Positions 8,500 through 17,462 of a stretch of DNA of 64,000 bases are shown piece by piece. This DNA comes from Trichocoleus sp. FACHB-40 (GTDB lineage: Bacteria; Cyanobacteriota; Cyanobacteriia; Cyanobacteriales; FACHB-T130): assembly GCF_014695915.1 (NCBI RefSeq), contig NZ_JACJPF010000062.1, positions 1 to 64,000 on the forward strand. Direction: 5' to 3'. Made by a program: the position numbers and the translations under genes. The notes below the pieces were generated by a model. It ran no database searches, was not told the origin of the DNA, and was given only the letters and a program-made list of their open reading frames with translations. The stretch's first letter is position 1. Each line of letters opens with the position of its first letter.

Positions 8500-9756
8500 A
8501 TGACTAACCAGATCAAGTGGGCAAACGCCTTATCAACCCGTCCGTCCTTGGAAGCGGCAGTCGAGGAAGTGGTCGAACGCGCCACTAAATCGTTAGAAGC
8601 ACCTACTGACTTGGGTTTGGTGTTCATCTCCTCTGCTTATGCAAGTGAGTATACGCGGTTGATGCCATTGCTGGAGGAGCGGCTAAAAACAAAAGCCCTG
8701 ATCGGCTGTGGTGGCGGCGGCATTATTGGGATGAACTCGTCTGGCGAGGTTGAGGAAGTTGAGGGAAAACCAGCTTTAAGCCTCACCTTGGCTCATCTGC
8801 CTGGGGTTAAGGTTCACGCTTTTGATATTGCTGGCAATGCTCTACCTGACTTGGATAGCCCTCCTGATGAATGGGTGCAACTGGTTGGCGTATCGCCTGC
8901 TGATGAACCGCAGTTCATCTTGTTAGGCGATCCTTTTTCTTCCAAGATTAACGACCTGCTCCAGGGGCTAGATTTTGCTTATCCGGGATCGGTAAAGGTG
9001 GGAGGGTTGGCTAGCGGTCGCAACATTGGAGGCAATGCTGGTTTGTTTTGTAACTACCAGTTATACGATGAGGGCGTTGTTGGGGTTGCCTTGAGTGGGA
9101 ATATTGTTCTAGAAACGATTGTGGCGCAGGGTTGTCGTCCTATTGGTCCGCCTTATCGGGTAATTCAAGGGGAGCGTAATATTGTGCTGTCTGTTTCCCA
9201 GCAGGATAATGCTGATGTCAGCAGCAGCGATGGGCAATCTCAGACACCCCTGGAAGCGCTACAGAAGCTAATTGAGAACCTAAGCGAGATAGATAGGCAG
9301 TTGGCGCAGGATTCGCTGTTTGTGGGGATTGTACGGGATGAGTTTAAGCAGCAGCTAGAACCGGGAGACTTTCTCATCCGCAACTTACTGGGGGTAGATC
9401 CAAGAGTGGGGGCGATCGCTATTGGCGATCGCGTCCGCCCAGGTCAGCGCATCCAATTCCACCTCCGAGATGCCCACACCTCCGCCGAAGACCTGGAACT
9501 GCTACTCCAGCATTATCAAAAAGCAGCCACAGGCGAGACACCTACCGCACAAGAAGCAGGTGCCTTGATGTTCTCCTGTCTGGGGCGCGGAGAACGACTT
9601 TATCAAAAGCCTAACTTTGACTCCCAGTTGTTCCGTCGCTATCTGAAAAATATTCCTGTGGCGGGTTTCTTCTGTAATGGTGAAATCGGCCCAGTGGCAG
9701 GTAGTACCTTTCTACACGGCTACACCTCGGTTTTTGGCATTTGTCGCCAAGGTTAA
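8500..9756 (+). CDS. FIST N- and C-domain sensory protein
   Basis: 418 residues of the FIST family, thought to bind small ligands as a sensory input module. The FIST_N part spans about residues 30-240 (GLVFISSAYASEY, IGCGGGGIIG, KVGGLASG). The FIST_C part spans about 250-400 and ends with FFCNGEIGPVAG and LHGYTSVFGI. No kinase, cyclase or methyl-accepting domain is attached and none is adjacent, so its output partner is unknown. The ATG start at 8500 gives the usual N-terminus. A strong hairpin follows the stop. Confidence 0.88.
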   Translation: MTNQIKWANALSTRPSLEAAVEEVVERATKSLEAPTDLGLVFISSAYASEYTRLMPLLEERLKTKALIGCGGGGIIGMNSSGEVEEVEGKPALSLTLAHLPGVKVHAFDIAGNALPDLDSPPDEWVQLVGVSPADEPQFILLGDPFSSKINDLLQGLDFAYPGSVKVGGLASGRNIGGNAGLFCNYQLYDEGVVGVALSGNIVLETIVAQGCRPIGPPYRVIQGERNIVLSVSQQDNADVSSSDGQSQTPLEALQKLIENLSEIDRQLAQDSLFVGIVRDEFKQQLEPGDFLIRNLLGVDPRVGAIAIGDRVRPGQRIQFHLRDAHTSAEDLELLLQHYQKAATGETPTAQEAGALMFSCLGRGERLYQKPNFDSQLFRRYLKNIPVAGFFCNGEIGPVAGSTFLHGYTSVFGICRQG

Positions 9757-9765
9757 AATTTTGTA

Positions 9766-9809
9766 TTTCCTCGTTTCCAGCACCTTCATAAGGCGCTGAA
9801 ACGAGGAAA
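9766..9809 (+). terminator. Terminator hairpin after the FIST gene
   Basis: Stem TTTCCTCGTTT(C)CAGC/GCTGAAACGAGGAAA of 15 bp with one bulged base, 10 bp after the stop. The ends of the stem are A/T-rich, so it could work in both directions. Confidence 0.75.
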
Positions 9810-9855
9810 ATTAAGAGCTTATACCAATTTGATTAATATCTGAAAGCTTATACGT

Positions 9856-9888
9856 GGGTAGGAGCATGGCAGTGCCATGCCCCTACCC
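9856..9888. repeat. Dispersed palindrome, GTAGGGGCATGGC type, copy 1
   Basis: Arms GGGTAGGAGCATGGCA and TGCCATGCCCCTACCC pair over 16 bp with one mismatch. Related copies are at 30342-30371 and 60426-60449. Confidence 0.85.
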
Positions 9889-9929
9889 TCAATTGATGTG
9901 TTGCATTGTTTTTTAAAATTGGTATTACA

Positions 9930-10676
9930 TTACAAAAGTGGTACTTTTTCTGAGTTCTCTGAATTACTATTTCGCTTTTGAATTACCTTTGCAGGAACTC
10001 CAACTGCAACTGAGTAAGGTGGAATATCTTTGGTGACAACGGCTCCTGCACCAATGACGCTACCTTGACCAATTGTGACTCCATCAAGTACCTTTACTCC
10101 AGCCCCTAGCCAACAGTCATCCTCGATCACAATTCCTTTGCGGGTGACTCCTTGGTTCCATATATAACGAGAGGGATCTGCAAAGTTATGATTGTTTGCA
10201 TAAATCCCAACGTATGATGCAATTAAACACTTTTTACCAATTTTGATATTACCGGGGCCAGCTAAACAGGTGTAGGGGGAAATGTGCGTACCTTCACCAA
10301 TTTCAATATGGCAGTTACCTTCGTGAGGAACAACGTTGATATCAACACCTCGATCGAGGCAGACATTAGAACAAATGCGGATCTTACTATTTTTTTCACA
10401 AGCGTTTAAACGAACGTCACGGAGAATCTTGACGTTATTCCCAATCTCAATGCAACTAGCACCAATAAATTCACACCCAGTCTGAATATATACAGACTTA
10501 CCTAACCAACCAAACATTTTAGGGTATAGTAGTTTCCGCATTATAGTGCCTACGGGCCGCCGAATTTGTCCTAATAATATAGTCAATACAGCTTCTTTCA
10601 CCCGCGACAAACGTGTAAGAGAATGATGTTCCGGTGAAGGAAATTGAGATTTTTCATTATTCATAACAAGACTCAT
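9930..10676 (-). CDS. Left-handed beta-helix acyltransferase
   Basis: 248 residues of hexapeptide-repeat type, probably an O-acetyltransferase for sugars or surface polysaccharides. Hexapeptide turns run through the middle (IEIGNNVKI, IKIGKKCLI, VTIGQGSVIGAGAVV) and the family end DIPPYSVAVGVPAKVI is present. The motif NNHNFADPSR carries the catalytic-type histidine. The first 45 residues are basic and lie outside the helix. A second ATG four codons in is also possible. The gene stands alone; a polysaccharide role is inferred from the family only. Confidence 0.85.
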   Translation of the reverse strand: MSLVMNNEKSQFPSPEHHSLTRLSRVKEAVLTILLGQIRRPVGTIMRKLLYPKMFGWLGKSVYIQTGCEFIGASCIEIGNNVKILRDVRLNACEKNSKIRICSNVCLDRGVDINVVPHEGNCHIEIGEGTHISPYTCLAGPGNIKIGKKCLIASYVGIYANNHNFADPSRYIWNQGVTRKGIVIEDDCWLGAGVKVLDGVTIGQGSVIGAGAVVTKDIPPYSVAVGVPAKVIQKRNSNSENSEKVPLL

Positions 10677-11010
10677 GGTAAATACACTCCCTGATTGTTA
10701 AGTAAAATCAAAGCTAGTTTTTAAAAACCAACTTTGGTGATGGCATGTGCAGCTTGTTGGATAGCTTTTTCGACTGAATGAAGTCAGTCTAAAGTAGCGA
10801 TCGCTTGAAATTATGTAGGAAAACGTTCTCAAAGAAGTTAATACATCAGGCAGACTTCCTTGAGGTTGCTATTAATTTGTTTTCAGCAAAAAAACGTACT
10901 TACTAGAAACTGGTATAGTTTTTAGTAGTATCTGTAGGGTATTTATGGAGAAGTAATTTAAACCTACGCAGTTACTTCCCACAGCTGTGTCTTAATACCT
11001 GTGACCCAAA

Positions 11011-11214
11011 TTAGGGTGGATTATCTCCAACTTCAGCCATCACGTTAAAATTTACCATCGGTGCAAATAATAAAGGACTTCCACGACGGCTATAGCGACT
11101 TTCCTGCAACCAATTTTTTTCTTCTACTGTTAGTGGCTTCACGATGTAGAGAGTGAATTTATAAACTAAGTACAGACAGAGTGCAACTAAAGTTATATGT
11201 TTTAAGACTTAATC
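11011..11214 (-). pseudogene. Possible small membrane ORF or remnant without a normal start
   Basis: In the otherwise gene-free gap 10677-11277, the minus strand has an open frame of about 67 codons. It encodes a hydrophobic stretch (ITLVALCLYLVYKFTLYIV) followed by TVEEKNWLQESRYSRRG and ends GDNPP. No ATG or TTG opens the frame; the first usable codon is a GTG after the hydrophobic part. It may be the tail of a decayed gene or a gene with an unusual start. The rest of the gap holds a HIP1 site and AT-rich sequence. Confidence 0.35.
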
Positions 11215-11277
11215 TAGTCAAGGCAAATATTCAACACCATCCCCCTAATGGTAGATATTAGGAGTAGGGATCGTAAA

Positions 11278-12482
11278 CTAAATGAATAAAATTGTGGAGT
11301 TGTCGATAAGCTTAGGGGTGCCATCGGTAGCGATCGCGCCAAATGACTCGAAATATCGCTTTACTGCGGGAGGGAATTCCGAAAAGTCAAATAAAGCGTC
11401 GCCGTTAGCAATATCTGCCCAAAAATAGCGCAAATTGGGGACTAATTTTTCTGCTTCTGCTATTGGTAGATTTAAAGGCGCATCGGTTAGCAGTTTGAGC
11501 ATAAAGGGAACAGAGCGATCGCCCATCCACTCTCTCGATTTCTGCGACAGCATTGGGTAATTTGGCACAGATTCTACCCGTGGTGAATCAATCTGTAAGG
11601 ATTTTCTACCTTCCTTGTCGGTGCGAAAATCCAATATCCGGTAGGGATGAGGATAGCTAACTAGAGAACCCGTGGTAATATCAAATACATTGCGATCGCA
11701 AGCGATATCCTGAACGTGCAAATGCCCTGTAAATACCAGATTTACTCCAGAATCGCGGAGTATTTGCAACAGTAAAGGTGCGTTTTTCAGCATATACCTA
11801 CGTCCTAGCTGATGTTGCGATTGTTCAGGCAAATGCTCGACAACGTTGTGATGCACCATCACCAGCACCAACTCGTTATCATCAATATCTGCTAACACCT
11901 GTCGCAGCCAAGCTAACTGTTGCTCATCTAAACACCCTATCTGTTTTCCCTGATCATCAAACTGATTAGAATTCAGCCCAATTAGCCGCACTCCAGGCAA
12001 AATTTCACAAGTATAATACAACTGCTCTGGATTTTTATAACCGAACTGCTGATAAGCTGTTCGTCATTTAAACCTGATTGTCAAGAATTGCCGAATCCTT
12101 GTAGTGCGACCATCTTGGTTGGGACTAATAACCAATTTAAAGGAGTAACAGCTTAGTAGTAGGGAAAGTCTTTTAGCCCAATATTTTGCCCAGTTGATAC
12201 TAAACTCAGTACATCATGATTCCCCGGAACGACGAAGACTGGGAAAGGTAGCTTCAACAGACGCTTAGCAAGCCAAGCGTGATTATCTGGTTCCCCATCT
12301 TGGGTTAAATCTCCGGGTAACAACAGAAAATCTAGGTCGAGTTTTTCTATATTTTCCAGTACAATCTCTAGTGCTGGGATACTTACTTCCACCAGATGAA
12401 ATCGGCTGGGATGATCGGAAATAGTGTGAGGAAGCGCGATGTGTAAGTCGCTGACTACAGCAAAGCGAAAATTCAGACTCAT
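11278..12482 (-). pseudogene. Metallophosphoesterase gene interrupted by a miniature element
   Basis: The gene is cut into two frames. The 5' part (12482 to 12153) starts MSLNFRFAVVSDLHIA and carries the metal motifs DLH, GDLTQDG and PGNHD. It stops right after KDFPYY at a TAA supplied by the insert. The 3' part (12021 to 11278) carries the remaining motifs, VHHN and GHLHVQD. Removing the 99-bp element plus one TA copy gives DFPYYYQQFGYKNPEQ and one open frame of 367 residues, the size of a calcineurin-like phosphoesterase. The ATG at 12482 is the family start; the frame extends further to 12539. As it stands the product lacks half its metal site and should be inactive. Confidence 0.88.
12055..12153. 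mobile_element. 99-bp MITE-like element with TA target duplication
   Basis: The ends form an 18-bp imperfect terminal inverted repeat (AGCTGTTCGTCATTTAAA against AGCTGTTACTCCTTTAAA, 15 of 18 matching). It is flanked by TA at 12053-12054 and 12154-12155. It has no coding capacity. TA duplication is typical of IS630/Tc1-mariner transposases, so a non-autonomous relative of such an element is the likely identity. The parent transposase is not in the window. Confidence 0.85.
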
Positions 12483-12807
12483 AGAGATAATGCCAAGAAA
12501 GATCGAGGGATGTAATAATAACTGATCCCTGTAGATCATAACCTTTGCTACATTACCTTACGACAAAAGCTGGCGCAGAACTTCAGTATGGCGCTATACA
12601 AATTAAGCCTGAGGAGAGTAGGCTTATTATCTATAGCAGTCCTATTTGATTCGTAAAAAACGAACCACTTCAGGCGCAGAGGGCGCAGATAAATAAAAGA
12701 GAGAGGGTTACAACTCATTTAGGATTGTTATATAGCTTGCTGTCTTCAGGCTTAGTTTGTTCGACCTTGACTTTAGTGGCCGAATATTTGAAAAAGGAGT
12801 TTAAATT

Positions 12808-13440
12808 TTGGGATCTGTCCGAGTTCGCCAACACGTTAACCCACTTTCACAGAAGTATCTTGAACCAGTGAATCCTCCCGACTGGGAGAAAATTTATGCC
12901 AATCCGACACAACCGCTGCATTTGGATATTGGATGCGCCAAAGGGCGATTTTTGTTGAAGATGGCAACTGTGGAACCTGATTGGAATTTTCTAGGTTTGG
13001 AAATTCGAGAACCATTAGTAGAAGATGCAAATGAACGGAAAGTAAGCGCTGGATTGCAAAATGTCCACTACATATTTTGCAATGTGAATAATTCGTTAAA
13101 TCCTCTTTTAGGTTCTTTGCCAGATGGCACCTTGCAGCGCGTGACAATTCAATTCCCCGATCCCTGGTTTAAAAATCGCCATGCTAAACGTCGCGTCGTG
13201 CAGCCAGAGATGGTAGAAGTTTTAGCAAAATATCTTGTTAGTGGAGGAGTTGTATTTTTCCAGTCAGATATTGAGGTTGTGGCGGTAGAAATGCGTGATC
13301 GCTTCTCATCTCACCCAGCTTTTCAAAGGCAAGGTGATACCTGGCTAGATCCTAACCCGTTACCAGTCCCGACTGAGCGCGAAGTATCTACTATTTCTTC
13401 TGGTGAACCCGTTTATCGCGCCATATTTAAAAAGCGATAA
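12808..13440 (+). CDS. trmB: tRNA (guanine-N7-)-methyltransferase
   Basis: Methylates G46 of tRNA using S-adenosylmethionine. 210 residues; the SAM motif is LDIGCAKGRFLLKMA and the tRNA-binding signature is QFPDPWFKNRHAKRRV. The start is a TTG at 12808, with GGAG 8 bp upstream and the expected N-terminal RVRQHVNPLS; no ATG is available. The 325-bp stretch upstream (12483-12807) holds no gene, only a fragment of a dispersed GGCGCAGAGGGCGCAG-type repeat at about 12670. Confidence 0.95.
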   Translation: MGSVRVRQHVNPLSQKYLEPVNPPDWEKIYANPTQPLHLDIGCAKGRFLLKMATVEPDWNFLGLEIREPLVEDANERKVSAGLQNVHYIFCNVNNSLNPLLGSLPDGTLQRVTIQFPDPWFKNRHAKRRVVQPEMVEVLAKYLVSGGVVFFQSDIEVVAVEMRDRFSSHPAFQRQGDTWLDPNPLPVPTEREVSTISSGEPVYRAIFKKR

Positions 13441-13493
13441 ACGGGTTTCTCTCGTTCTCTAGGCATAAGCTTGGAGAACGATCAATAGCTTTT

Positions 13494-15014
13494 CTAAACC
13501 CAATTTGGCAACCATTGGCGTAACCAAAACGGCACATATTTACCATTGAAGCGCGGCATTCGCCAATTATAAGCTTCCGGTGATAAAGGTAAACCCAGAT
13601 AAATCGGCATCCAAAATATAAAAGCTAACAAAATTGCCACAATTATTGTGATAGCGATCGCGCGAAACTCAGGTGTCGGACTAAATAGCCATCGATCGAC
13701 AATCCAAGCTAGCGCCAATGCAGCAAACACGCATGCTCCCATGTAATGATACAAAAAAGTGCAGCGTGTCACTCTCACCCAAGGCAACAAGTTTGCTAAC
13801 CAGTTAAAAACTAAATACAGGCCTATCCAGGTTGAAGCGCTTGGCGTATATTTCCAACTTTTTTTAGTTAGAAACCGTTGAGTTACTAGCAACAGCAGTG
13901 AAATAATTGCCACTGTTGACAGCCACCACAAAATAGGATTCCCCATCGCATGAACATCATAAATTACTTTCGCTGTACCTACAGGCAAAGGTGGTAAATT
14001 TGGTACAGTTTCAGTAGTATTTTGAGCGGTTTGGTAAAAGTAAGCAACTGGGCGCAGCATCAACAGCCAACTGTACCATCTGGAGCAGTAAGGATGAACT
14101 TTAGGCCCATCACCTACCCCTTGGTGGTACGTCAAAATTTTCTTTTGCACTTCCCAAAATCCAAATTCTGGGTTTAGTTTTAAGTGAGGAATCCAGATGA
14201 CGGAGTAAAACAGGAAGGGGATTATTGCTAAATTTATTAAAATGTGAATTAACTTTATTTGCGTTAAATTTTGTAGCGGTATTTTGGGAATAAGAGGGGA
14301 TAAATTATCGGCAACAATTGAAGAATTATCTTTAGCTTTATTTTTAAGTATTTTATTATTAACTATTTGTAGTATCCAGGCAAAACCCCAGATAAAATAT
14401 ACTCCTAATAGAAACCATAAGCCATTCCATTTTATGGCAACTGATGCGCCGAAAAACATACCAGAAAGAGCAAGAGTTAACCAACGTCGTGTTGATTGAT
14501 TAGCTAATGCCAACAGGAAAAAATATTGTCCTAGCAGCCCGAAAATAACTAGGTAAACGTTATTAAGGGCATAGCGGGACTCTACTAGGAATAAACCATC
14601 AGCAGCGGCAAATATGGCGGCGATTAAGGCATAGCTGCGGCGGTAACTCAGCTGATAAGCGATCGCTCCCACAACTAAGGGAATAAAAGAGCCTGTGAGT
14701 GCGTTCAGCCACCGGTAACTCCAAGGTGATCGCAAAGAACCCGATAATCCATTCATCCCATCGCCCACAGGGAAGCGATCGCCTATCCACATCCCGACGG
14801 CGATGATGTATTTACTCAGAGGCGGATGTCCATCAAAAAAACGAGTTTGAGTTAGATAGTTGTTGGCAAATTTAGCATAGTAAACTTCATCAAATACCAG
14901 AGTGTTAAATCGTTCCAAACCCCAAAATCTCAGGGCAAGTGAAACTAAAAATACGCCAGTCATGCCAAGCCAGAACCAGTGGTGCCTGATAGAAAATTTG
15001 TTCGATGAGGACAT
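13494..15014 (-). CDS. PMT-family glycosyltransferase (GT39-like)
   Basis: A 506-residue integral membrane enzyme with about ten transmembrane helices. It resembles protein O-mannosyltransferases that use a polyprenyl-phosphate sugar and glycosylate exported proteins. The catalytic-type acidic pair in VFDEVYYAKF lies in the first outer loop. The next motif, HPPLSKYIIA, and the C-terminal GKYVPFWLRQWLP are typical of PMT_4TMC domains. The end faces trmB, with a 53-bp convergent gap. The acceptor in cyanobacteria is not established. Confidence 0.88.
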   Translation of the reverse strand: MSSSNKFSIRHHWFWLGMTGVFLVSLALRFWGLERFNTLVFDEVYYAKFANNYLTQTRFFDGHPPLSKYIIAVGMWIGDRFPVGDGMNGLSGSLRSPWSYRWLNALTGSFIPLVVGAIAYQLSYRRSYALIAAIFAAADGLFLVESRYALNNVYLVIFGLLGQYFFLLALANQSTRRWLTLALSGMFFGASVAIKWNGLWFLLGVYFIWGFAWILQIVNNKILKNKAKDNSSIVADNLSPLIPKIPLQNLTQIKLIHILINLAIIPFLFYSVIWIPHLKLNPEFGFWEVQKKILTYHQGVGDGPKVHPYCSRWYSWLLMLRPVAYFYQTAQNTTETVPNLPPLPVGTAKVIYDVHAMGNPILWWLSTVAIISLLLLVTQRFLTKKSWKYTPSASTWIGLYLVFNWLANLLPWVRVTRCTFLYHYMGACVFAALALAWIVDRWLFSPTPEFRAIAITIIVAILLAFIFWMPIYLGLPLSPEAYNWRMPRFNGKYVPFWLRQWLPNWV

Positions 15015-15257
15015 AAAATTACGTTAAAAATATTCCTGATATTCCTATTACAGTGCGGCTAGACAAACAAAGCTTGACAAGAGCAGGCTAACAAAAGGCT
15101 AATGCTTAAAGGCTGCTAACGCAGTTTTTTCTCAAGTAGCTGCACCGTTGAGGGTGTCGCCTACTCTCAGGATGCACCTCCTCAAAACTGTGTAGCATCA
15201 TCCCAAAAGTTATTCAATAAGAGTTTATCCTGAGTGCAGTAGCTGCTGGGTACAACC

Positions 15258-16697
15258 ATGAAACACGATGATTTGAGCGATCGCGAAGTCGTTGCTAGTC
15301 GCGGATCTTCTCCGCCGCCGTCTGGGTGGCAAGGCGCGATCGCGAGATTCTTTAAGTTTGACGAATTCAACACTAACTTTCGCACCGAGGTGCTGGCTGG
15401 TGTCACTACCTTTATGACAATGGCATATATTCTGGCAGTCAATCCGGGGATTTTGTCAAATGCGATTTTTCTCTCCCAGCCGCAGGATTTGTTTGGCGAG
15501 TTGGTAATAGCGACGGCACTTTCCAGCGCGATCGCTACCTTGGTGATGGGCTTAACGGCAAATTATCCCTTCGCTCTTGCGCCGGGGATGGGGCTAAATG
15601 CCTTTTTTGCTTTCTCCGTAGTTTTGGCGCTAAAAATCGATTGGCGGGTGGCTTTAAGCGCTGTCTTAATCGAAGGACTAATTTTCATTGCCCTTACCCT
15701 ATCAAATATTCGCAGCCAAATTATTAAAGCAATCCCCGAATGTCTCAAACAAGCCACAGCAGCGGGAATTGGCTTGTTTATTGCTTACATCGGTTTGGCG
15801 GGCGATCCCAAGACTGGCGGCGCGGGAATAATTGTGGCAAACCCCGCCACGAAAACCGCTTTGGGTAATTTTGCTCAACCAACGACTTTGGTAGCGATCG
15901 CAGGTATTCTCATCACCGCCGCTTTTGTCGCCCGCCGGATCAAAGGGGCGCTACTGTGGGGAATTCTCGCAACTGCCTTACTCGGATGGATTCTTCGCAT
16001 CGCACCCGCGCCTTCTGGTATTGTCGCATTACCGCAGTGGCCTGGAGATTTATTTGGGCAAGCTGTCGTAGGTTTGAGTCAAATTGGTAGAACTAATATC
16101 TGGGATTTAGTCGCTGTTACCTTTGTCTTTCTATTCATAGACTTATTCGACACCATTGGCACCCTCGCAGGTGTCGGAACGCAAGCAGGCTACATTGATG
16201 AAAATGGCGAACTTCCCCGCGCCAGCGAAGCGCTGATGGCAGATGCGGTAGGAACTACAGTAGGTGCAATTTTGGGAACTTCCACCGTCACTACTTACAT
16301 TGAATCTGCGGCTGGAGTTTCAGAAGGAGGACGCACCGGTTTTACTGCTGTTGTCACCGCCATTTTATTCACCCTATCGATATTTTTTATTCCCCTCCTT
16401 TCAGCAGTTCCCGCTTTCGCCACAGCACCAGCATTGTTAATTGTTGGCGTATTGATGGCGGGCAATGTGCGGATGATTCGTTGGGACGACCCAGCAGAAT
16501 CTATTCCCTCATTTTTGACAATTTTACTAATGCCTTTAACTTACTCAATTGCCGAAGGTCTAGCGATTGGCTTTATCACTTATCCGCTGATTAAATCGTT
16601 TCAAGGGAAAGCCCATGAAATTAGTTTAGCAGTGTGGATTTTGGCTGGAATTTTCGTGCTGAGATTTGTGTTGATGGCTGTAAGAGCAGGTAGTTGA
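15258..16697 (+). CDS. NCS2-family purine permease (AzgA-like)
   Basis: A 479-residue uptake permease for guanine, hypoxanthine or adenine with proton. The family start is visible at FKFDEFNTNFRTEVLAGVTTFMTMAYILAVNP (shown by FRTEVLAGVTTFMTMAYI), with FALAPGMGLNAFFAF and DLFDTIGTLAGVG motifs. About 12-14 membrane segments. The N-terminal 30 residues are hydrophilic. It is monocistronic. The 243-bp leader 15015-15257 contains G/C-rich dyads, but I do not recognise a purine riboswitch there. Confidence 0.92.
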   Translation: MKHDDLSDREVVASRGSSPPPSGWQGAIARFFKFDEFNTNFRTEVLAGVTTFMTMAYILAVNPGILSNAIFLSQPQDLFGELVIATALSSAIATLVMGLTANYPFALAPGMGLNAFFAFSVVLALKIDWRVALSAVLIEGLIFIALTLSNIRSQIIKAIPECLKQATAAGIGLFIAYIGLAGDPKTGGAGIIVANPATKTALGNFAQPTTLVAIAGILITAAFVARRIKGALLWGILATALLGWILRIAPAPSGIVALPQWPGDLFGQAVVGLSQIGRTNIWDLVAVTFVFLFIDLFDTIGTLAGVGTQAGYIDENGELPRASEALMADAVGTTVGAILGTSTVTTYIESAAGVSEGGRTGFTAVVTAILFTLSIFFIPLLSAVPAFATAPALLIVGVLMAGNVRMIRWDDPAESIPSFLTILLMPLTYSIAEGLAIGFITYPLIKSFQGKAHEISLAVWILAGIFVLRFVLMAVRAGS

Positions 16698-17073
16698 AGA
16701 ATGCGATCGCATTTTACCCTAAACGCGATCGCTTCCTACCTACTACAATTTTTCTTCTTTCTCTAAATTTTTAATGTATATCCTCCTCTGTAATCCGCTA
16801 AAATTGCTTTCTGCTGAAAATACTTTATATTACACAGAATTTATCCCCCGTAAACAACACCTTGCAGCGGTAAAAAAGTTGGACAAGCCCATCATATTGA
16901 AATTTTTAATAATACGATGCCTTTAATAATTTATTAATAAAATAAAAAAAACCATGCCTTTATCTACAAATTTAGAAAACTGCATGGGAACTATCTGGTA
17001 TTTTATCTATCATTAGAATAGATCGCTACTTGTGTAATAATTTATTACTATATATTGACCACTAACAATTTAT
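16698..17073. other. Gene-free gap between the permease and a small gene
   Basis: 376 bp. It has two HIP1 sites just after the permease stop, then AT-rich sequence with no open frame, no strong hairpin and no repeat family seen elsewhere in the window. Confidence 0.6.
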
Positions 17074-17373
17074 ATGAGCAATTCTGTAGCACAGCGTCTG
17101 GAACAATACACCGTCAAGCGATCGCAAGAGGTTTTACTTGTCACCGTTTTAGTTGCTGAGGAAGAAGATCAAATTGCCATTTTTAAAGGATACTCTAGTT
17201 CTTTGATGCGCCCCACAGCTTTTGATCCCGATATTCCGGTGCTGCCAGACCATGCAAAAATTATCTCTATTGATAGGCTATTTGCCCCCTATAATCCCTC
17301 TTCTCCCCATTATATACAGCAAGGCTTGACGTGGGAGACACTGCAACCGCTCTTGTCTGAGGTGGGAGTTTGA
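17074..17373 (+). CDS. Conserved small protein, probable DUF7734
   Basis: A 99-residue soluble protein. The stretch QEVLLVTVLVAEEEDQIAIFKGYSSSL followed by DPDIPVLP and ISIDRL looks like a small conserved domain of cyanobacteria and plants that I recall as DUF7734; the name is from memory. It ends 89 bp before the histidine kinase gene on the same strand. No catalytic residues recognised. Confidence 0.65.
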   Translation: MSNSVAQRLEQYTVKRSQEVLLVTVLVAEEEDQIAIFKGYSSSLMRPTAFDPDIPVLPDHAKIISIDRLFAPYNPSSPHYIQQGLTWETLQPLLSEVGV

Positions 17374-17462
17374 GCAAAACTAAGTTAGGCTGATAGTAAA
17401 AGCAGAGTGTAAATTTAAGTAGTGACAGGTTAAGAATAGTATTTAAGTATTTCACTTAACGC

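Noticed and set aside
15015-15257. A purine riboswitch in the leader of the NCS2 permease gene
   Set aside because: Only generic dyads are visible. The conserved joining segments of a purine aptamer are absent.
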